From positions 1 through 64,000 of the forward strand of contig CALKBV010000016.1 of NCBI GenBank assembly GCA_937775265.1: a stretch of DNA of 64,000 nucleotides, given 5' to 3'. The stretch is from an uncultured Pseudomonadales bacterium (GTDB lineage Bacteria; Pseudomonadota; Gammaproteobacteria; Pseudomonadales; Azotimanducaceae). Shown here piece by piece: positions 52,908-63,122 of this stretch. Below the pieces are notes generated by a model. The model made no database searches and was not told the origin of the DNA. It saw only the letters and a program-made list of their open reading frames with translations. The translations under genes were made by a program, and so were the position numbers. The first letter of the stretch is position 1; every line of letters starts with the position of its first letter.

Positions 52908-54806
52908 TTAAGAATTTTCGGGGCGCATGATTTGCCGTACGTCGCCAATTCGTCTTGTGACACCTTGCCGGTCGAAATATTCCAGTATTTCAATACTCAG
53001 GTTCCTGCCGATACCAGTCTGGTCTCTATACTGCTTCACCGTAAACTGTTGTTTGTCATCAGCGGCCTTGGTCATAGCGGCCATTAGTTCCGGCATCGCT
53101 TCTGGCAGGAAAAACCTGTTTTTTACAGGTCGTACTAATAATCCTGTCTTGACCACCTGGTTAAGAATTTTTTCGAGTTGTTTCGGTTCAACTGACATTG
53201 TGCCGGCAAGTTCGTGCAGCACCGGAGGTTTCAACAGCTCCTGTTGCAGGTGTGGAAGTGCTGCCTGCCAGGTCGACATCTCTTCCTTGTTGAGTTGTAC
53301 GCCATAGCCTGGTCTCTGAACCAGATTGCCATCCTGTAGAAGCTCCTCGCTGGTAATTAATCCATCAACGATTCGATCAAATAATCCCTGGTGCCAGGAT
53401 TTCACCATCTGTCTTATCTTGTTTCGTGGTAACCCGGATTTACCGGGATTGGCTTTGTGCCAATCTTCCAGTTTCGCTATGAGTCCATCTTTGACTGCTT
53501 CAAGCTTGTCTTTTGGAATCACTAGCTGATTTGAAACGATGTCGAACCCCGACGTATCCAGATAGTTCACTAATTCCGGGTCCGTGAGATTGAACTTTTC
53601 GCGAATCGTTTTCAGTCCGATCCCATGCATCCCACCTTGGATGAGAGCCGTTAGGCTTTCTTTAATGCTACCTGGATTCAGCTGTCGTAATTGTTCAATG
53701 CGTTCCGGTTTTGCCCTGCCGCGTTTCGGCGATGTTGTATTAATGACCTTGCCTCCGCCGATTGTCCTTGTCGCGGCCTGGTCCCTAATGATGACTCGAT
53801 CACCGAAACAAAGATTGATGGGCGGGTCGAACACGAGTTGAGCCAAGCCCTTTTGGCCTGGCGCTATTCTGGTTGTGTCTGTGGTTTCAAGTAATGCGAC
53901 TCTACCGGTGACATGGTTGGCGGCACTATGTATGTGAACAGGCGTCCAGTGAGAGAAAGGCCTGGTTTCAGAGTGTGAAATCGCGAGTTCTATATCCACC
54001 CTCGCCGTGGCAACTGCCGGGTTTGTCGTTAACCAGTTACCGCGGTGAATAAGTTCCAGTTCGAGGCCCTGACCGGAAATATTTACAGCGCAACGATCAC
54101 CCGCAATTGCTGATTCGGCCTCCTGGTTCTGTGTGTGCAAACCCCGAATACGCACCGGAATCGCCTGTGGCATCAGGAACAGTTCGTCACCAACGGAAAT
54201 GCTTCCCGAAAAGACACTACCCGTAACAACCACGCCAGATCCTTTGATGCTGAACCTACGATCTATCGCGAGCCTGAATTGCCCGTTTTGCCTTCGGTGT
54301 TCAATGTCATCGGCGGTGAGCTCAAGTGCAACCTGCAGCGTTTCCATGCCTTCATTTGTGATCGAGGAGACAGGGTAAATCTCGGCGTCTTTGAGAAAAG
54401 TTCGGCTCACAACCTGGGTGATTTGTTCCAGAGTTCGACTGATCTGCTCCTCATCGCAGCGATCGATCTTGGTGAGCGCAATCAAGCCGTAATCGATTCC
54501 AAGTAGATTGAGTATCTCGAGATGCTCTAGCGTTTGCGGCATGACACCATCATCAGCGGCGACCACTAAGAGGGCGCAATCAATTGCCGAGACTCCAGCC
54601 AGCATGTTGCTGATAAATTTGGTGTGTCCGGGTACGTCGACGAAACCCAGGCGTTCGCCAGATTCAGCTTCGCTGTATGCAAACCCAAGGTCGATCGTCA
54701 GTCCACGCTGCTTCTCTTCTTTAAGGCGATCTGTGTCGATGCCAGTTAACGCATTCACAAGTGAGGTCTTGCCATGATCTACGTGACCGGAGGTTGCGAT
54801 AATCAT
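52908..54806 (-). CDS. selB: Selenocysteine-specific elongation factor SelB
   Basis: About 632 residues. The N-terminal GTPase has [28 protein letters not shown] and LTKID; two beta-barrel domains follow, and the C-terminal third is the winged-helix array that binds SECIS RNA. It brings Sec-tRNA to UGA codons. The ATG overlaps the selA stop (ATGA), so selA-selB are co-translated. The longer frame to 54848 is not favoured. Confidence 0.94.
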   Translation of the reverse strand: MIIATSGHVDHGKTSLVNALTGIDTDRLKEEKQRGLTIDLGFAYSEAESGERLGFVDVPGHTKFISNMLAGVSAIDCALLVVAADDGVMPQTLEHLEILNLLGIDYGLIALTKIDRCDEEQISRTLEQITQVVSRTFLKDAEIYPVSSITNEGMETLQVALELTADDIEHRRQNGQFRLAIDRRFSIKGSGVVVTGSVFSGSISVGDELFLMPQAIPVRIRGLHTQNQEAESAIAGDRCAVNISGQGLELELIHRGNWLTTNPAVATARVDIELAISHSETRPFSHWTPVHIHSAANHVTGRVALLETTDTTRIAPGQKGLAQLVFDPPINLCFGDRVIIRDQAATRTIGGGKVINTTSPKRGRAKPERIEQLRQLNPGSIKESLTALIQGGMHGIGLKTIREKFNLTDPELVNYLDTSGFDIVSNQLVIPKDKLEAVKDGLIAKLEDWHKANPGKSGLPRNKIRQMVKSWHQGLFDRIVDGLITSEELLQDGNLVQRPGYGVQLNKEEMSTWQAALPHLQQELLKPPVLHELAGTMSVEPKQLEKILNQVVKTGLLVRPVKNRFFLPEAMPELMAAMTKAADDKQQFTVKQYRDQTGIGRNLSIEILEYFDRQGVTRRIGDVRQIMRPENS

Positions 54807-56203
54807 GGCCAGGCAAAGTGCTCGAGTTGGTCTATGAGCAGTGCACATTCATCCAGGGTGCGGACATCAAACAGCAGTGCACCATCCTGTAGCCTGCCGA
54901 CTACCGGCACAGGCATATCTCTAAAAGACCTGGCTAATTGTTGAAGTGCAGAGTCACGTTCTGAAATTGGTTTGATCTGGATCGAAAAACTCGGTAACTG
55001 ATCCAAGGGAAGGGCGCCGCTGCCGATCTGGCTAGCACTCGGAATAATGGAAACTGTTGCTTTATCGCCTGCTGATTCCGTAAACGCTGGTAGTACTGTT
55101 TCGGAGATACTTCTGATTTCCTCAGGTCGTCGCGCAAGATGCCTAATCGTCGGAAGCTCCCTGGTCAGGGATTCGGGGTGTTTATAAAGTTTCAACACTT
55201 CCGATAGCGCAGCTATGGTCATTTTGTCTACCCGAAGCGCTCGCTTTAAGGGGTTGTTTTTGACCTGTTCGATGAGATCCTTGCGCCCGGCAATGATGCC
55301 GCTCTGCGGGCCGCCCAGCAACTTGTCGCCGCTAAAAGTCACAACATCCGTTCCGGCTTTCAGCACTTCCTGCACGGTCGGTTCGTGTTCGAGCCCATAG
55401 TGTTCGAGATTGACCAGCGTACCGCTGCCAAGATCAGCAAGAAAGGGTACATCACTTTCTTTCGCGAGACGCGCTAGTGCCTCGTAGCTTACTTCCTGGG
55501 TGAAGCCCCTGATTTCGTAGTTGCTGGTATGTACTTTCATCAGTAAACCAGTGTGCTCATTAACTGCGTTCGCATAATCCTTCAAGTGTGTTCTATTAGT
55601 TGCGCCCAACTCCCTGAGAGAGCAGCCTGACTTTTCCATGACCTCTGGGATACGAAAAGACCCGCCAATTTCCACTAGCTCACCACGTGAGATACAGACT
55701 TCTTTACCAAAGGCAAAAGTATTCAGGCAAATGAGTACTGCAGCGGCATTGTTATTAACAACTGTGACGGCCTCGGCACCGGTCAATTCACAGAGCAACT
55801 TCTCGACGTGATCATCCCTGTCGCCTCGTTTCCCTTCCGATAGATCAAACTCAAGGTTGGTGTTTCCTGATGCCGTGCGTATAACAGCGTCCAGTGCACT
55901 GGACGGCAGCGCAGCCCTGCCAAGATTAGTATGCAGAACTGTTCCGGTGAGATTAAGAACCGGCCGCAGTGAACTGGTATCAATTGCATCCAGCGAGGTT
56001 GTAATGATGACCGCGATATCCTCCATCGCAGGAATTGGGTGACCATCATTTTCCCGAATCTGAGATCGAAGAGAAGACAGGTATTCACGAATAGATTGGC
56101 TTGTCCGGGTATGCCCATAAACTTCAATCGTATTCCGAAACGCGGCGGACGAGAGAAGCTTGTCGACCGAAGGAATTAGCTTCAGTTGGTTGGGCTGGCT
56201 CAT
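54803..56203 (-). CDS. selA: L-seryl-tRNA(Sec) selenium transferase SelA
   Basis: About 466 residues. The PLP-binding lysine is Lys294 in SGDKLLGGPQSG, as in E. coli SelA (about 295). NLTGTVLHTNLGRA and VNNNAAAVLI are also conserved. It converts Ser-tRNA(Sec) to Sec-tRNA(Sec) with selenophosphate. The start at 56203 (MSQPNQLKLIPSVDKLL) fits the family; the frame opens 30 codons earlier inside the SPOR gene's end. selD, which makes selenophosphate, is not in this window. Confidence 0.94.
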   Translation of the reverse strand: MSQPNQLKLIPSVDKLLSSAAFRNTIEVYGHTRTSQSIREYLSSLRSQIRENDGHPIPAMEDIAVIITTSLDAIDTSSLRPVLNLTGTVLHTNLGRAALPSSALDAVIRTASGNTNLEFDLSEGKRGDRDDHVEKLLCELTGAEAVTVVNNNAAAVLICLNTFAFGKEVCISRGELVEIGGSFRIPEVMEKSGCSLRELGATNRTHLKDYANAVNEHTGLLMKVHTSNYEIRGFTQEVSYEALARLAKESDVPFLADLGSGTLVNLEHYGLEHEPTVQEVLKAGTDVVTFSGDKLLGGPQSGIIAGRKDLIEQVKNNPLKRALRVDKMTIAALSEVLKLYKHPESLTRELPTIRHLARRPEEIRSISETVLPAFTESAGDKATVSIIPSASQIGSGALPLDQLPSFSIQIKPISERDSALQQLARSFRDMPVPVVGRLQDGALLFDVRTLDECALLIDQLEHFAWP

Positions 56204-56205
56204 GT

Positions 56206-56901
56206 TTAGGGGGCCACAAGGTTCGCGGCTTTTTTCAAAAGATGCAGCGGGCGGACCCAGGGCCTTGAGTATGGGTCGTGGCTCGACGCCCATTTTTCTG
56301 AAGCTGCATCGGCTTCAGGCCTGGTTTCATATATTCCCAACAGCACGACGTACCAGTCTGAGCCCTGACTGCGAACCTTCACATACATAGGCGGGTTGAG
56401 ATTGAATTTTTCTGTGTATTGTGTCACTTCCTCAAGAGTTTGCAGGGCGATTAACTGTATCGCGAAGCTGGTATTACTGTACCCGGATAATAAACCTGGC
56501 GGCTCTGTCCGGGGCGTTGATGCTTCGATACCGGATAGTTCGACTGAGTTGGATATCTTATCAGTCAAATCTATTTCTGCTCTGTCATCTGGCGCTGTGT
56601 TCTCTTCGTTATCCAACGCTGGCTCAGGGCTGTTTATGGGCTCAGGGCTGTTTATGGGCTCAGGGCGGTCTTCGACTGCCGAGATTTTGGTGTCGTCTTG
56701 CTCCTGGCTGCAATCCCAAGGCTCTTTTTTACTGACACCATAACAATGCCAGGTACCCCCCTTTAGTTTTTCTTCGAACGGATTGGCGCCTTCGCAGTTA
56801 CCATCATCCAGGCAGTTCCCTGTTTTACTTGCGCCCCATGGCCATGACCAGGAACAGGATGTAACCAAAGTTACCAGAAAAAAAATTGTTACGTACCGCA
56901 T
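56206..56901 (-). CDS. SPOR-domain lipoprotein
   Basis: A 231-residue protein: signal peptide with lipobox VTSC (Cys16), a Trp/Cys-rich N-terminal region, an acidic linker with tandem PEPINS units, and a C-terminal SPOR domain (about 140-220: FAIQLIALQTLEEVTQYTEK to WYVVLLGIYETRPEAD) that would bind denuded peptidoglycan. It directly precedes selA (two-base gap) and may share its transcript. Confidence 0.8.
   Translation of the reverse strand: MRYVTIFFLVTLVTSCSWSWPWGASKTGNCLDDGNCEGANPFEEKLKGGTWHCYGVSKKEPWDCSQEQDDTKISAVEDRPEPINSPEPINSPEPALDNEENTAPDDRAEIDLTDKISNSVELSGIEASTPRTEPPGLLSGYSNTSFAIQLIALQTLEEVTQYTEKFNLNPPMYVKVRSQGSDWYVVLLGIYETRPEADAASEKWASSHDPYSRPWVRPLHLLKKAANLVAP
56635..56670 (-). 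repeat. 18-bp tandem repeat encoding PEPINS
   Basis: Two exact head-to-tail 18-mers within the linker of the SPOR lipoprotein, in frame, with a partial third (PEPAL). Confidence 0.7.
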
Positions 56902-56903
56902 AG

Positions 56904-57890
56904 TTAACCTGATTCAAATAGCTTTTGTTTTTGTGGAAATAACCCTAGCATGCCGCCGGTATGGATAAACACGATATCTGACAATCCTTCGAATTTACCT
57001 GACCTTATTTCCTGCAGCAGGGCGTTAAACGCTTTACCAGTATAAACCGGATCAAGAACAATTCCTTCCAACCTTGCAACTTCTCTGATGGTTTCGAACA
57101 CTTCTGGGGTCGCTCGACCATATCCAGGTCCAACATATCCATCGATTACGTTGATTGGCAACTGATCAATATCTAAGCCACTACCGTATCGGTCCTTCCA
57201 TAAAATGAAATCTTTGGAAATTTTTTGTTTGAAATAGGCCTCGTCGTCGCAAACATTGAACGCGACTACCCGTGTATTCAGTCCGTGCAAGGCATTCCCG
57301 ATAATCAACCCAGCAAGCGTCCCGCCCGAACCAGTCGCTGACACGATCGCATCGGGAGAAATACCCGCAGACTCGAAATCTTGTTTCAGCTCATTCGCAC
57401 AGTTGATGTAGCCCCAAAGACCGACTTCATCTGAAGCGCCAACCGGAATGCGATAGGTTTTCAGCCCCTGGCCCGCATATTGAGCCTGCAAGTGCTTATA
57501 GGTATGATCCATTTCCTGGTAGCGCTCTGGGGGGGCAAAGGTTATCTCTGCCCCTACCAGGCTATCGATGAGTAGATTGCCGTCTCTTTCGTTGGGTTCA
57601 CTGCCTCGCAATACCAGGTGGGACTTAAGTCCGAGCCTGGCAGCAAGCGCCGCAGTTGCCCGGCAATGGTTGGATTGGACACCACCCCAGGTGACCAGAA
57701 CATCGGCTTCCTCGGCTAGCGCTTGGCCAATCGAGTACTCGAGCTTTCGAATCTTGTTCCCACTGGCGACGGTATCAGTCAGGTCATCACGCTTAATCCA
57801 GATTCTTGTGCCATAGGCGGCTGATAGTCGACTAAGTGGTTCCAGTGGCGTTGGCAATCGAGCGAGGGATATTCTGGCTGGCGGGTTCAC
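56904..57890 (-). CDS. D-cysteine desulfhydrase / ACC deaminase-like PLP enzyme
   Basis: A 328-residue fold-type II PLP enzyme. The PLP-lysine lies in VASGNKIRKLEY (about residue 46), followed by GGVQSNHCRATAALAARLG. It belongs to the DcyD/AcdS group; the ACC-deaminase catalytic residues are not distinguishable here, and D-cysteine desulfhydrase is the commoner function. GTG start overlapping the stop of the thioesterase gene. Confidence 0.82.
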   Translation of the reverse strand: MNPPARISLARLPTPLEPLSRLSAAYGTRIWIKRDDLTDTVASGNKIRKLEYSIGQALAEEADVLVTWGGVQSNHCRATAALAARLGLKSHLVLRGSEPNERDGNLLIDSLVGAEITFAPPERYQEMDHTYKHLQAQYAGQGLKTYRIPVGASDEVGLWGYINCANELKQDFESAGISPDAIVSATGSGGTLAGLIIGNALHGLNTRVVAFNVCDDEAYFKQKISKDFILWKDRYGSGLDIDQLPINVIDGYVGPGYGRATPEVFETIREVARLEGIVLDPVYTGKAFNALLQEIRSGKFEGLSDIVFIHTGGMLGLFPQKQKLFESG

Positions 57891-58342
57891 TTGTCAGGTC
57901 CTGGTTTCTTTTTTACATGGTATTTTGCAGCGAGGCGCATGGCATTTTTATTATTACTTTTAAAGACTGAAGTTAGCGTTGTTGAGGCAGCACCTTCTCG
58001 TACAAGTGTCTCGAAAACTTTCGCTGAATCATTCGGTAACCTGCAAACACACAGCAGTTGCTCTAAAACTGGCCTTTCGTAAGAGACTTCACCGCTCATA
58101 ACCACTGTATTGCAATCAAGTAGCAACTCGCTAAGCTTCATTTGCATCAGGCCCCATCCTGCGAGTGCCGCGATGGAGAAGAGACTTCCTCCGAACGCTG
58201 ATTGATGAGGGTTAATGTTAGGCGCTAGCGGCGCAGAAACCGTCAGTGATTCGCGATCATAACTGACTACGCAGATACCCATGACCTTACTGATAGGCGT
58301 GAGCGAATGCATGGCGTCTTCGAGGGATTGAATGGAATCCAC
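57887..58342 (-). CDS. YiiD C-terminal-like thioesterase
   Basis: About 152-184 residues depending on the start (GTG 58342, ATG 58312, or frame opening 58441, which would overlap apbE). Hotdog-fold: PISKVMGICVVSYDRESLTV, LAPNINPHQSAFGGSLFS with GGS of the active-site helix, then AGWGLMQMKL. This matches the thioesterase half of YiiD; the GNAT half is absent. Confidence 0.7.
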   Translation of the reverse strand: MDSIQSLEDAMHSLTPISKVMGICVVSYDRESLTVSAPLAPNINPHQSAFGGSLFSIAALAGWGLMQMKLSELLLDCNTVVMSGEVSYERPVLEQLLCVCRLPNDSAKVFETLVREGAASTTLTSVFKSNNKNAMRLAAKYHVKKKPGPDK

Positions 58343-58419
58343 GAAGATGCTTGGTTTTGTTGCTGGATTGGTGGTTTCCAACAGCGTTAGGCCTATGACA
58401 ACGAGCCGCGGAGTAAAAC

Positions 58420-59475
58420 ATGAAAATCCCTTTGACCTCAATAGTTTGGTTTCGAAACCTCACTTTGATTGCAATCTCAATAAGCTTGTTTTCAGGCTGT
58501 GAAGACCCCAGGGACAGTGCGGTTGAGATAAGCGGCACGACAATGGGTACGACCTACCACATCAAGCTGGTGTCCGATGAAATTGATTCAGGCACCCTCA
58601 AAATTGATATCGATGAGCGACTGGCGCAGCTTAACCAGGTGTTTTCAACCTACATTCCTGACTCTGAGTTGTCCCTTTTGAACCGCGCTAAGGGTGACAT
58701 TCAAGTCTCGAGGGAGTTGATGAAAGTGTTGTCGCTTAGCAGTGAGATACATCACTTGTCGGGCGGAGCTTTTGATCCAACCGTCGGGCCGCTAGTTAAT
58801 CTGTGGGGATTCGGGCCTTCTGGCCCCAGAAATGGCGTACCGTCGGATGAAGAAATTAGCCAAGCGATGGCTCGTGCTGGATTTACAAGGCTCGTGCTTC
58901 AGGAGCTGACAATAAACAAGCCCAGAGATCTGGTGATAGACCTGTCTGCTATCGCGAAGGGTTATGCCGTAGACGTTGTTAGCGACTATCTTGACGCGAT
59001 GGGTGAGCACCGTTATCTCGTGGAAATTGGTGGCGAGGTCAGAGCAAGTGGCAGGAACGATCGTCATGTTCCATGGGTGATAGGAATAGAAGCGCCGGAT
59101 ATGCAGGTCAGACGCCTTCAGCGAAGCGTGCCGATCCGAAACATGGGCATGGCAACATCCGGGGACTATCGCAATTTTTTCGAACATGAAGGCCAGGTGT
59201 ATTCACACACCCTGAACCCTAAAACGGGATGGCCGGTGACGCACAATTTAGCATCGGTCACCGTGCTTCATCCAAGGGCAGGCTACGCGGATGGTTTGGC
59301 GACCGCATTTAGTGTCATGGGGGAGGCTGCAACAATGGAACTGGCAGAGGCGAATAAACTTCTCGTTTTGGCTATAATTCGTGATGAGGGCGCTTACAGA
59401 GAAGTGATGTCTACTGAACTTAATCGTTATCTTGCTGGTATAACCGGTAAAAAAAATGAAGCTCTTGTTAAATAG
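58420..59475 (+). CDS. apbE: FAD:protein FMN transferase ApbE
   Basis: A 351-residue lipoprotein (lipobox FSGC). SGTTMGTTYHIK at the N-terminus of the mature protein, GGAFDPTVGPLVNLWGFG, DLSAIAKGYAVD, EIGGEVRASG and SHTLNPKTGWPV are all ApbE motifs. It attaches FMN to threonine in NqrB and NqrC of the Na+-pumping NADH:quinone reductase. nqrM follows by 30 bp, as usual at the end of nqr operons; the nqr genes themselves are not here. Confidence 0.93.
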   Translation: MKIPLTSIVWFRNLTLIAISISLFSGCEDPRDSAVEISGTTMGTTYHIKLVSDEIDSGTLKIDIDERLAQLNQVFSTYIPDSELSLLNRAKGDIQVSRELMKVLSLSSEIHHLSGGAFDPTVGPLVNLWGFGPSGPRNGVPSDEEISQAMARAGFTRLVLQELTINKPRDLVIDLSAIAKGYAVDVVSDYLDAMGEHRYLVEIGGEVRASGRNDRHVPWVIGIEAPDMQVRRLQRSVPIRNMGMATSGDYRNFFEHEGQVYSHTLNPKTGWPVTHNLASVTVLHPRAGYADGLATAFSVMGEAATMELAEANKLLVLAIIRDEGAYREVMSTELNRYLAGITGKKNEALVK

Positions 59476-59505
59476 CGCCCTAACAGGCCCTGAATAGGTA
59501 AATAC

Positions 59506-59721
59506 ATGACTGAATTTCTTTTATCCTTCGTCATCCTGATGACAATCGTAGCCATGATGGCTGTTGGCGTCATGAGAGGGCGTGCCCCGATTTCAGGTTC
59601 TTGTGGTGGATTGAACAATCTTGGTGTGGATGGTGCGTGTGAGATATGCGGTGGCAACCCTGCGAAGTGTGAACAGGAGTCGACGACACCGGCTAACAGA
59701 AAATATTTCGACGCCTCTTGA
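59506..59721 (+). CDS. nqrM: Na+-NQR maturation protein NqrM
   Basis: A 71-residue protein: one N-terminal membrane helix and four conserved cysteines (SGSCGGL, CEICGGNP, KCEQ). This is the DUF539/NqrM pattern that helps insert the Fe centre of NQR. It directly follows apbE. Confidence 0.88.
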   Translation: MTEFLLSFVILMTIVAMMAVGVMRGRAPISGSCGGLNNLGVDGACEICGGNPAKCEQESTTPANRKYFDAS

Positions 59722-59985
59722 TTTCCATTTTCATCGCGTATTAGAAACGATGGTGTCCAAATAGGGTTCGAGCGAAGTTTTGTGGCATCGTTTGTAACTT
59801 CATGTGACTGGCTTTCGCTTCATCAGACGATGGAACCTGCCACCCAAGCCTCATCTATAACTCGCCAGTAATATATTCGTTCAATAGCAGGCGTGCGCGG
59901 GTTGTAACCTAACTTCCTTTCTCTACAAGTGGGCATCACCGAGCTATCATGCTTCAATAGCCAGGTTCATTTTGACGATCATATT
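59722..59985. other. Intergenic region before lolC
   Basis: About 260 bp; no gene recognised. The lolC frame opens at 59929 but the likely start is 59986. Confidence 0.4.
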
Positions 59986-61218
59986 ATGTTATACAATTGG
60001 CGGTGCACAGTGGCGCTGCGTTTATTCGGCGCCAACTCATCGAATCGACTTATGTCCTTCGTCGGTCTGTTATCGGTAGGCGGGCTTGCCATGGCAGTAG
60101 CCATCCTCGTAACCGTGCTATCGGTCGTCAATGGGTTTGAGCGGGAGTTAAGAGAGCGTGTTCTTGAGGTGCTACCGCACGGAACTGTTTATTCGAGAAC
60201 CGGGTTCGAAGACTGGCGTGTTACCCGGTCTGAGCTACTGCGACAGCCCGGGGTGCTGGGTGTAGCACCAGTGGTCGAGGGACAAGGCCTGCTTGTTGTT
60301 AATGGTGAGCTAACAGGAATTGCCTTTCGGGGTATCGATCCGGAATTTGAATCGACCGTTTCGATCCTGCCAGAATTTGTGGAGGATGGCTTGCTCGCGC
60401 AGCTGGCAAGCACGCGATATGGGACGATTCTCGGTGCGGAGCTAGCACGCCAGGTTGGGGTCTCTCGGGGTGACCAGATTTCGCTGGTGCTCCCTGATGT
60501 TGGTTTCTCGCTTACGGGTCCTGTTGTAACAACGCGGCGATTGACAGTCCTAGGCACATTCGAAGTTGGTGCTGACATCGATAAGACGCATATTTATCTC
60601 AGCATCTCTGATGCGCAAAAACTTAAAAGGCAATCTGATATTGATGGGCTGGTCGTTCGAATCCCTGACCTGTTTGATATACATAGAGTGCTTCACGGGA
60701 TTTCCCTCGCCGACCCGTCCCTTTACGGAATCAGTTGGATGCGCCAGAACGGGAGCCTGTATAACGCCATTGGCACGCAGAAAGCGACTTTGTTCTTGCT
60801 GTTGCTCGTGCTGGTTGCCGTTGCAGTGTTCAACGTTGTCTCGAATCTGGTGATGACCGTCGATGACAACAGATCGGAGATCGCGATTCTTCGAACGATG
60901 GGCGCATCCCCGGGAGATCTGAGGTGGATATTTATTCTGCATGGGCTGATGGTGGGTGTGGTAGGCCTGTCGATTGGATTGCTTCTGGGTTTGGCGCTGA
61001 CTTTGTCCCTGGGCAACATCTATTCGGTGTTGACGCAATGGTTCCAGTTAACGTTAATGCAGGAATATTTCATTCGTTACCTGCCAACTGAAATTCTGAT
61101 CGAGGATTTAGCCATCATCTCAGCGGTCAGTCTTGTTATTTCATTCCTCGCGACGATATATCCGGCGAGCCGGGCCGCTGTCGCAAATCCTGTTGAGGCA
61201 CTACAGTATGAAGTCTGA
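59986..61218 (+). CDS. Lipoprotein-releasing ABC permease LolC/E
   Basis: About 410 residues: one N-terminal TM, a large periplasmic domain (about 50-270) and three C-terminal TMs, the MacB/FtsX-like fold. SVVNGFERELRERVLEVLPH is the LolC/LolE signature after the first TM. With the following ATPase and second permease it forms the inner-membrane complex extracting lipoproteins to LolA. Start at 59986 (MLYNWRCTVALRLFG); the frame to 59929 lacks similarity. Confidence 0.88.
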   Translation: MLYNWRCTVALRLFGANSSNRLMSFVGLLSVGGLAMAVAILVTVLSVVNGFERELRERVLEVLPHGTVYSRTGFEDWRVTRSELLRQPGVLGVAPVVEGQGLLVVNGELTGIAFRGIDPEFESTVSILPEFVEDGLLAQLASTRYGTILGAELARQVGVSRGDQISLVLPDVGFSLTGPVVTTRRLTVLGTFEVGADIDKTHIYLSISDAQKLKRQSDIDGLVVRIPDLFDIHRVLHGISLADPSLYGISWMRQNGSLYNAIGTQKATLFLLLLVLVAVAVFNVVSNLVMTVDDNRSEIAILRTMGASPGDLRWIFILHGLMVGVVGLSIGLLLGLALTLSLGNIYSVLTQWFQLTLMQEYFIRYLPTEILIEDLAIISAVSLVISFLATIYPASRAAVANPVEALQYEV

Positions 61219-61221
61219 CCT

Positions 61222-61908
61222 ATGAAGTCGAAAGTACTGGTCGCTGAAAATCTTTTCAAGAGTTATTGGCAGGGAGATCAGGAAGTCAAGGTGCTGCAAG
61301 ACCTTAATCTGACGGTGCGCGAAGGGGACACCCTGGCAGTGGTTGGTGTATCGGGTAGTGGCAAGAGTACATTCCTTCATCTGCTTGCCGGTCTTGATCA
61401 ACCAGATCATGGCTCAGTATCTATCATGGGTAGTGATCTCGGGGATCTGTCGCAAAGCAAATTGGGCGAACTACGAAACAAACATCTGGGTTTTGTTTAT
61501 CAGTTTCATCACCTGCTACCTGAATTCAGTGCCCAAGAAAATGTCGCACTACCACTGATGATTGGGGGCCTAGGGCGGGCTAAGGCTGAAATGGCAGCAG
61601 CAGAAATGCTGGGAGAAGTTGGTCTGACGCATAGAATTTCGCATTACCCGTCAGCCTTGTCCGGCGGCGAGAGACAGAGGGTTGCCATCGCCCGAGCGCT
61701 GGTAGGGTCACCGGGTATTGTGCTGGCTGATGAGCCGACCGGAAACCTGGATGAGAAAAGCGCGGATCAGATTCATGACCTGATGATGTCGCTATCTTCC
61801 CAGTTGAATGTGGCTTTTGTGGTAGTGACCCATAATTTGCAATTTGCCGGTCGTATGCAACGAGTTAGTGAGCTTCATAGCGGCTGCCTGACGGAGTCTG
61901 CAGGGTGA
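61222..61908 (+). CDS. lolD: Lipoprotein-releasing ABC ATPase LolD
   Basis: A 228-residue ABC ATPase: VGVSGSGKSTFLH, LSGGERQRVAIARAL and LADEPTGNLD. It lies between two LolC/E permease genes, only four bases after the first and overlapping the second, so it powers the complex. Confidence 0.92.
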   Translation: MKSKVLVAENLFKSYWQGDQEVKVLQDLNLTVREGDTLAVVGVSGSGKSTFLHLLAGLDQPDHGSVSIMGSDLGDLSQSKLGELRNKHLGFVYQFHHLLPEFSAQENVALPLMIGGLGRAKAEMAAAEMLGEVGLTHRISHYPSALSGGERQRVAIARALVGSPGIVLADEPTGNLDEKSADQIHDLMMSLSSQLNVAFVVVTHNLQFAGRMQRVSELHSGCLTESAG

Positions 61909-63101
61909 GTGTGACGACCATGATAGGCCTGCGGTATTACCGGGCCCGTTCAACGAATGGGTTTATATCGCTGGTCACTATGGTGTCCTTTATCGGGTTG
62001 GTGCTTGGCGTGATAGCGCTTGTTATTGTTGTTTCTGTGATGAACGGTTTTGACCGTGAACTCAAACAACGCATCTTAGGTGCAGTGCCACACGTAACAG
62101 TATCGAATGTCGCAATCGGTGAGTTGGAAGCTGAACTGGTTGGTTTCTCTGTCAAGGCTGTTACCCCTTTTCAGGAATCTCAACTGTTAATACTCACGAG
62201 TGCCGGGAGCCACCTGGTCACCGTGTACGGTATCAATCCAGAGACTGAAAAAGAGGCGTCTATTTTAGGTCAGTCGATCGTTAGTGGTGAGCTAAAAGAT
62301 CTTCGGGGGCCGGATCTTGAACTGATGTTGGGGCAGTCAATAGCACGGCGATATGGGCTGGGTATTGGCGAGAGTATTAGCCTGGTGGTACCGGTCATTA
62401 GTTCGAGCGGTGGCACCGTAAAACCTCGCCTGTATCGTGCACGACTGGTAGGTACGCTCTCAATGGGTTCAGAGCTCGATCATCGTCTGGGTTTAATGCA
62501 CCTGGATGACCTGCAGAAGGTAGCGGGCAAAAATCAGGTTATACGTATAACGCTGGATGACATTTTCATGGCGCCTCTGGTGGAGCAACAGCTTGAGGAC
62601 TCAGGTTATCCGGTGACGAGTTGGACCGACCAGTTTGGTGATTTTTTTCGGACCGTTCGTATGGAGAAAATTATGATGTTCGTATTGTTGTCCTTTGTAG
62701 TCGCGATTGCTTCATTCAGTATTGTTTCCGGCGTGACAATGATGGTTGCCACAAAGAGACGCGATATTGCTGTGCTACGAACGATGGGTTTGTCTGAGTG
62801 GGGTGTTTTCAGAATATTTCTTGTTCAGGGCGTTGGCATCGGCGGGGCGGGCGTATGCACCGGCTTGTTGCTGGGCGTGCCGCTTGCATTCAATATCCCA
62901 TCGATCATGTCATTCGTCGACTCGGTAATTGGGTTCAGTATTGTCGAAGGAACATACTTTAGTGAGATACCTAGTGATGTCAGGCTCTCGGACATCGTCG
63001 TTATTGCGATTGTGACATTTACTATCAGTTTTGTTGCGACGCTGTATCCATCCTACCGGGCGACTAAACTACACCCGGCACAAGTTCTCCAATACGAGTA
63101 G
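61905..63101 (+). CDS. Lipoprotein-releasing ABC permease LolC/E
   Basis: A 398-residue paralogue of the upstream permease with the same layout. SVMNGFDRELKQRILGAVPH follows the first TM, and the last TMs are at about 270-390. GTG start overlapping the lolD stop (GTGA). Having two distinct permeases, LolC and LolE, rather than a LolF homodimer is typical of Gammaproteobacteria. Confidence 0.88.
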   Translation: MSVTTMIGLRYYRARSTNGFISLVTMVSFIGLVLGVIALVIVVSVMNGFDRELKQRILGAVPHVTVSNVAIGELEAELVGFSVKAVTPFQESQLLILTSAGSHLVTVYGINPETEKEASILGQSIVSGELKDLRGPDLELMLGQSIARRYGLGIGESISLVVPVISSSGGTVKPRLYRARLVGTLSMGSELDHRLGLMHLDDLQKVAGKNQVIRITLDDIFMAPLVEQQLEDSGYPVTSWTDQFGDFFRTVRMEKIMMFVLLSFVVAIASFSIVSGVTMMVATKRRDIAVLRTMGLSEWGVFRIFLVQGVGIGGAGVCTGLLLGVPLAFNIPSIMSFVDSVIGFSIVEGTYFSEIPSDVRLSDIVVIAIVTFTISFVATLYPSYRATKLHPAQVLQYE

Positions 63102-63122
63102 TTTTCAAGGTACGACTGCGCC

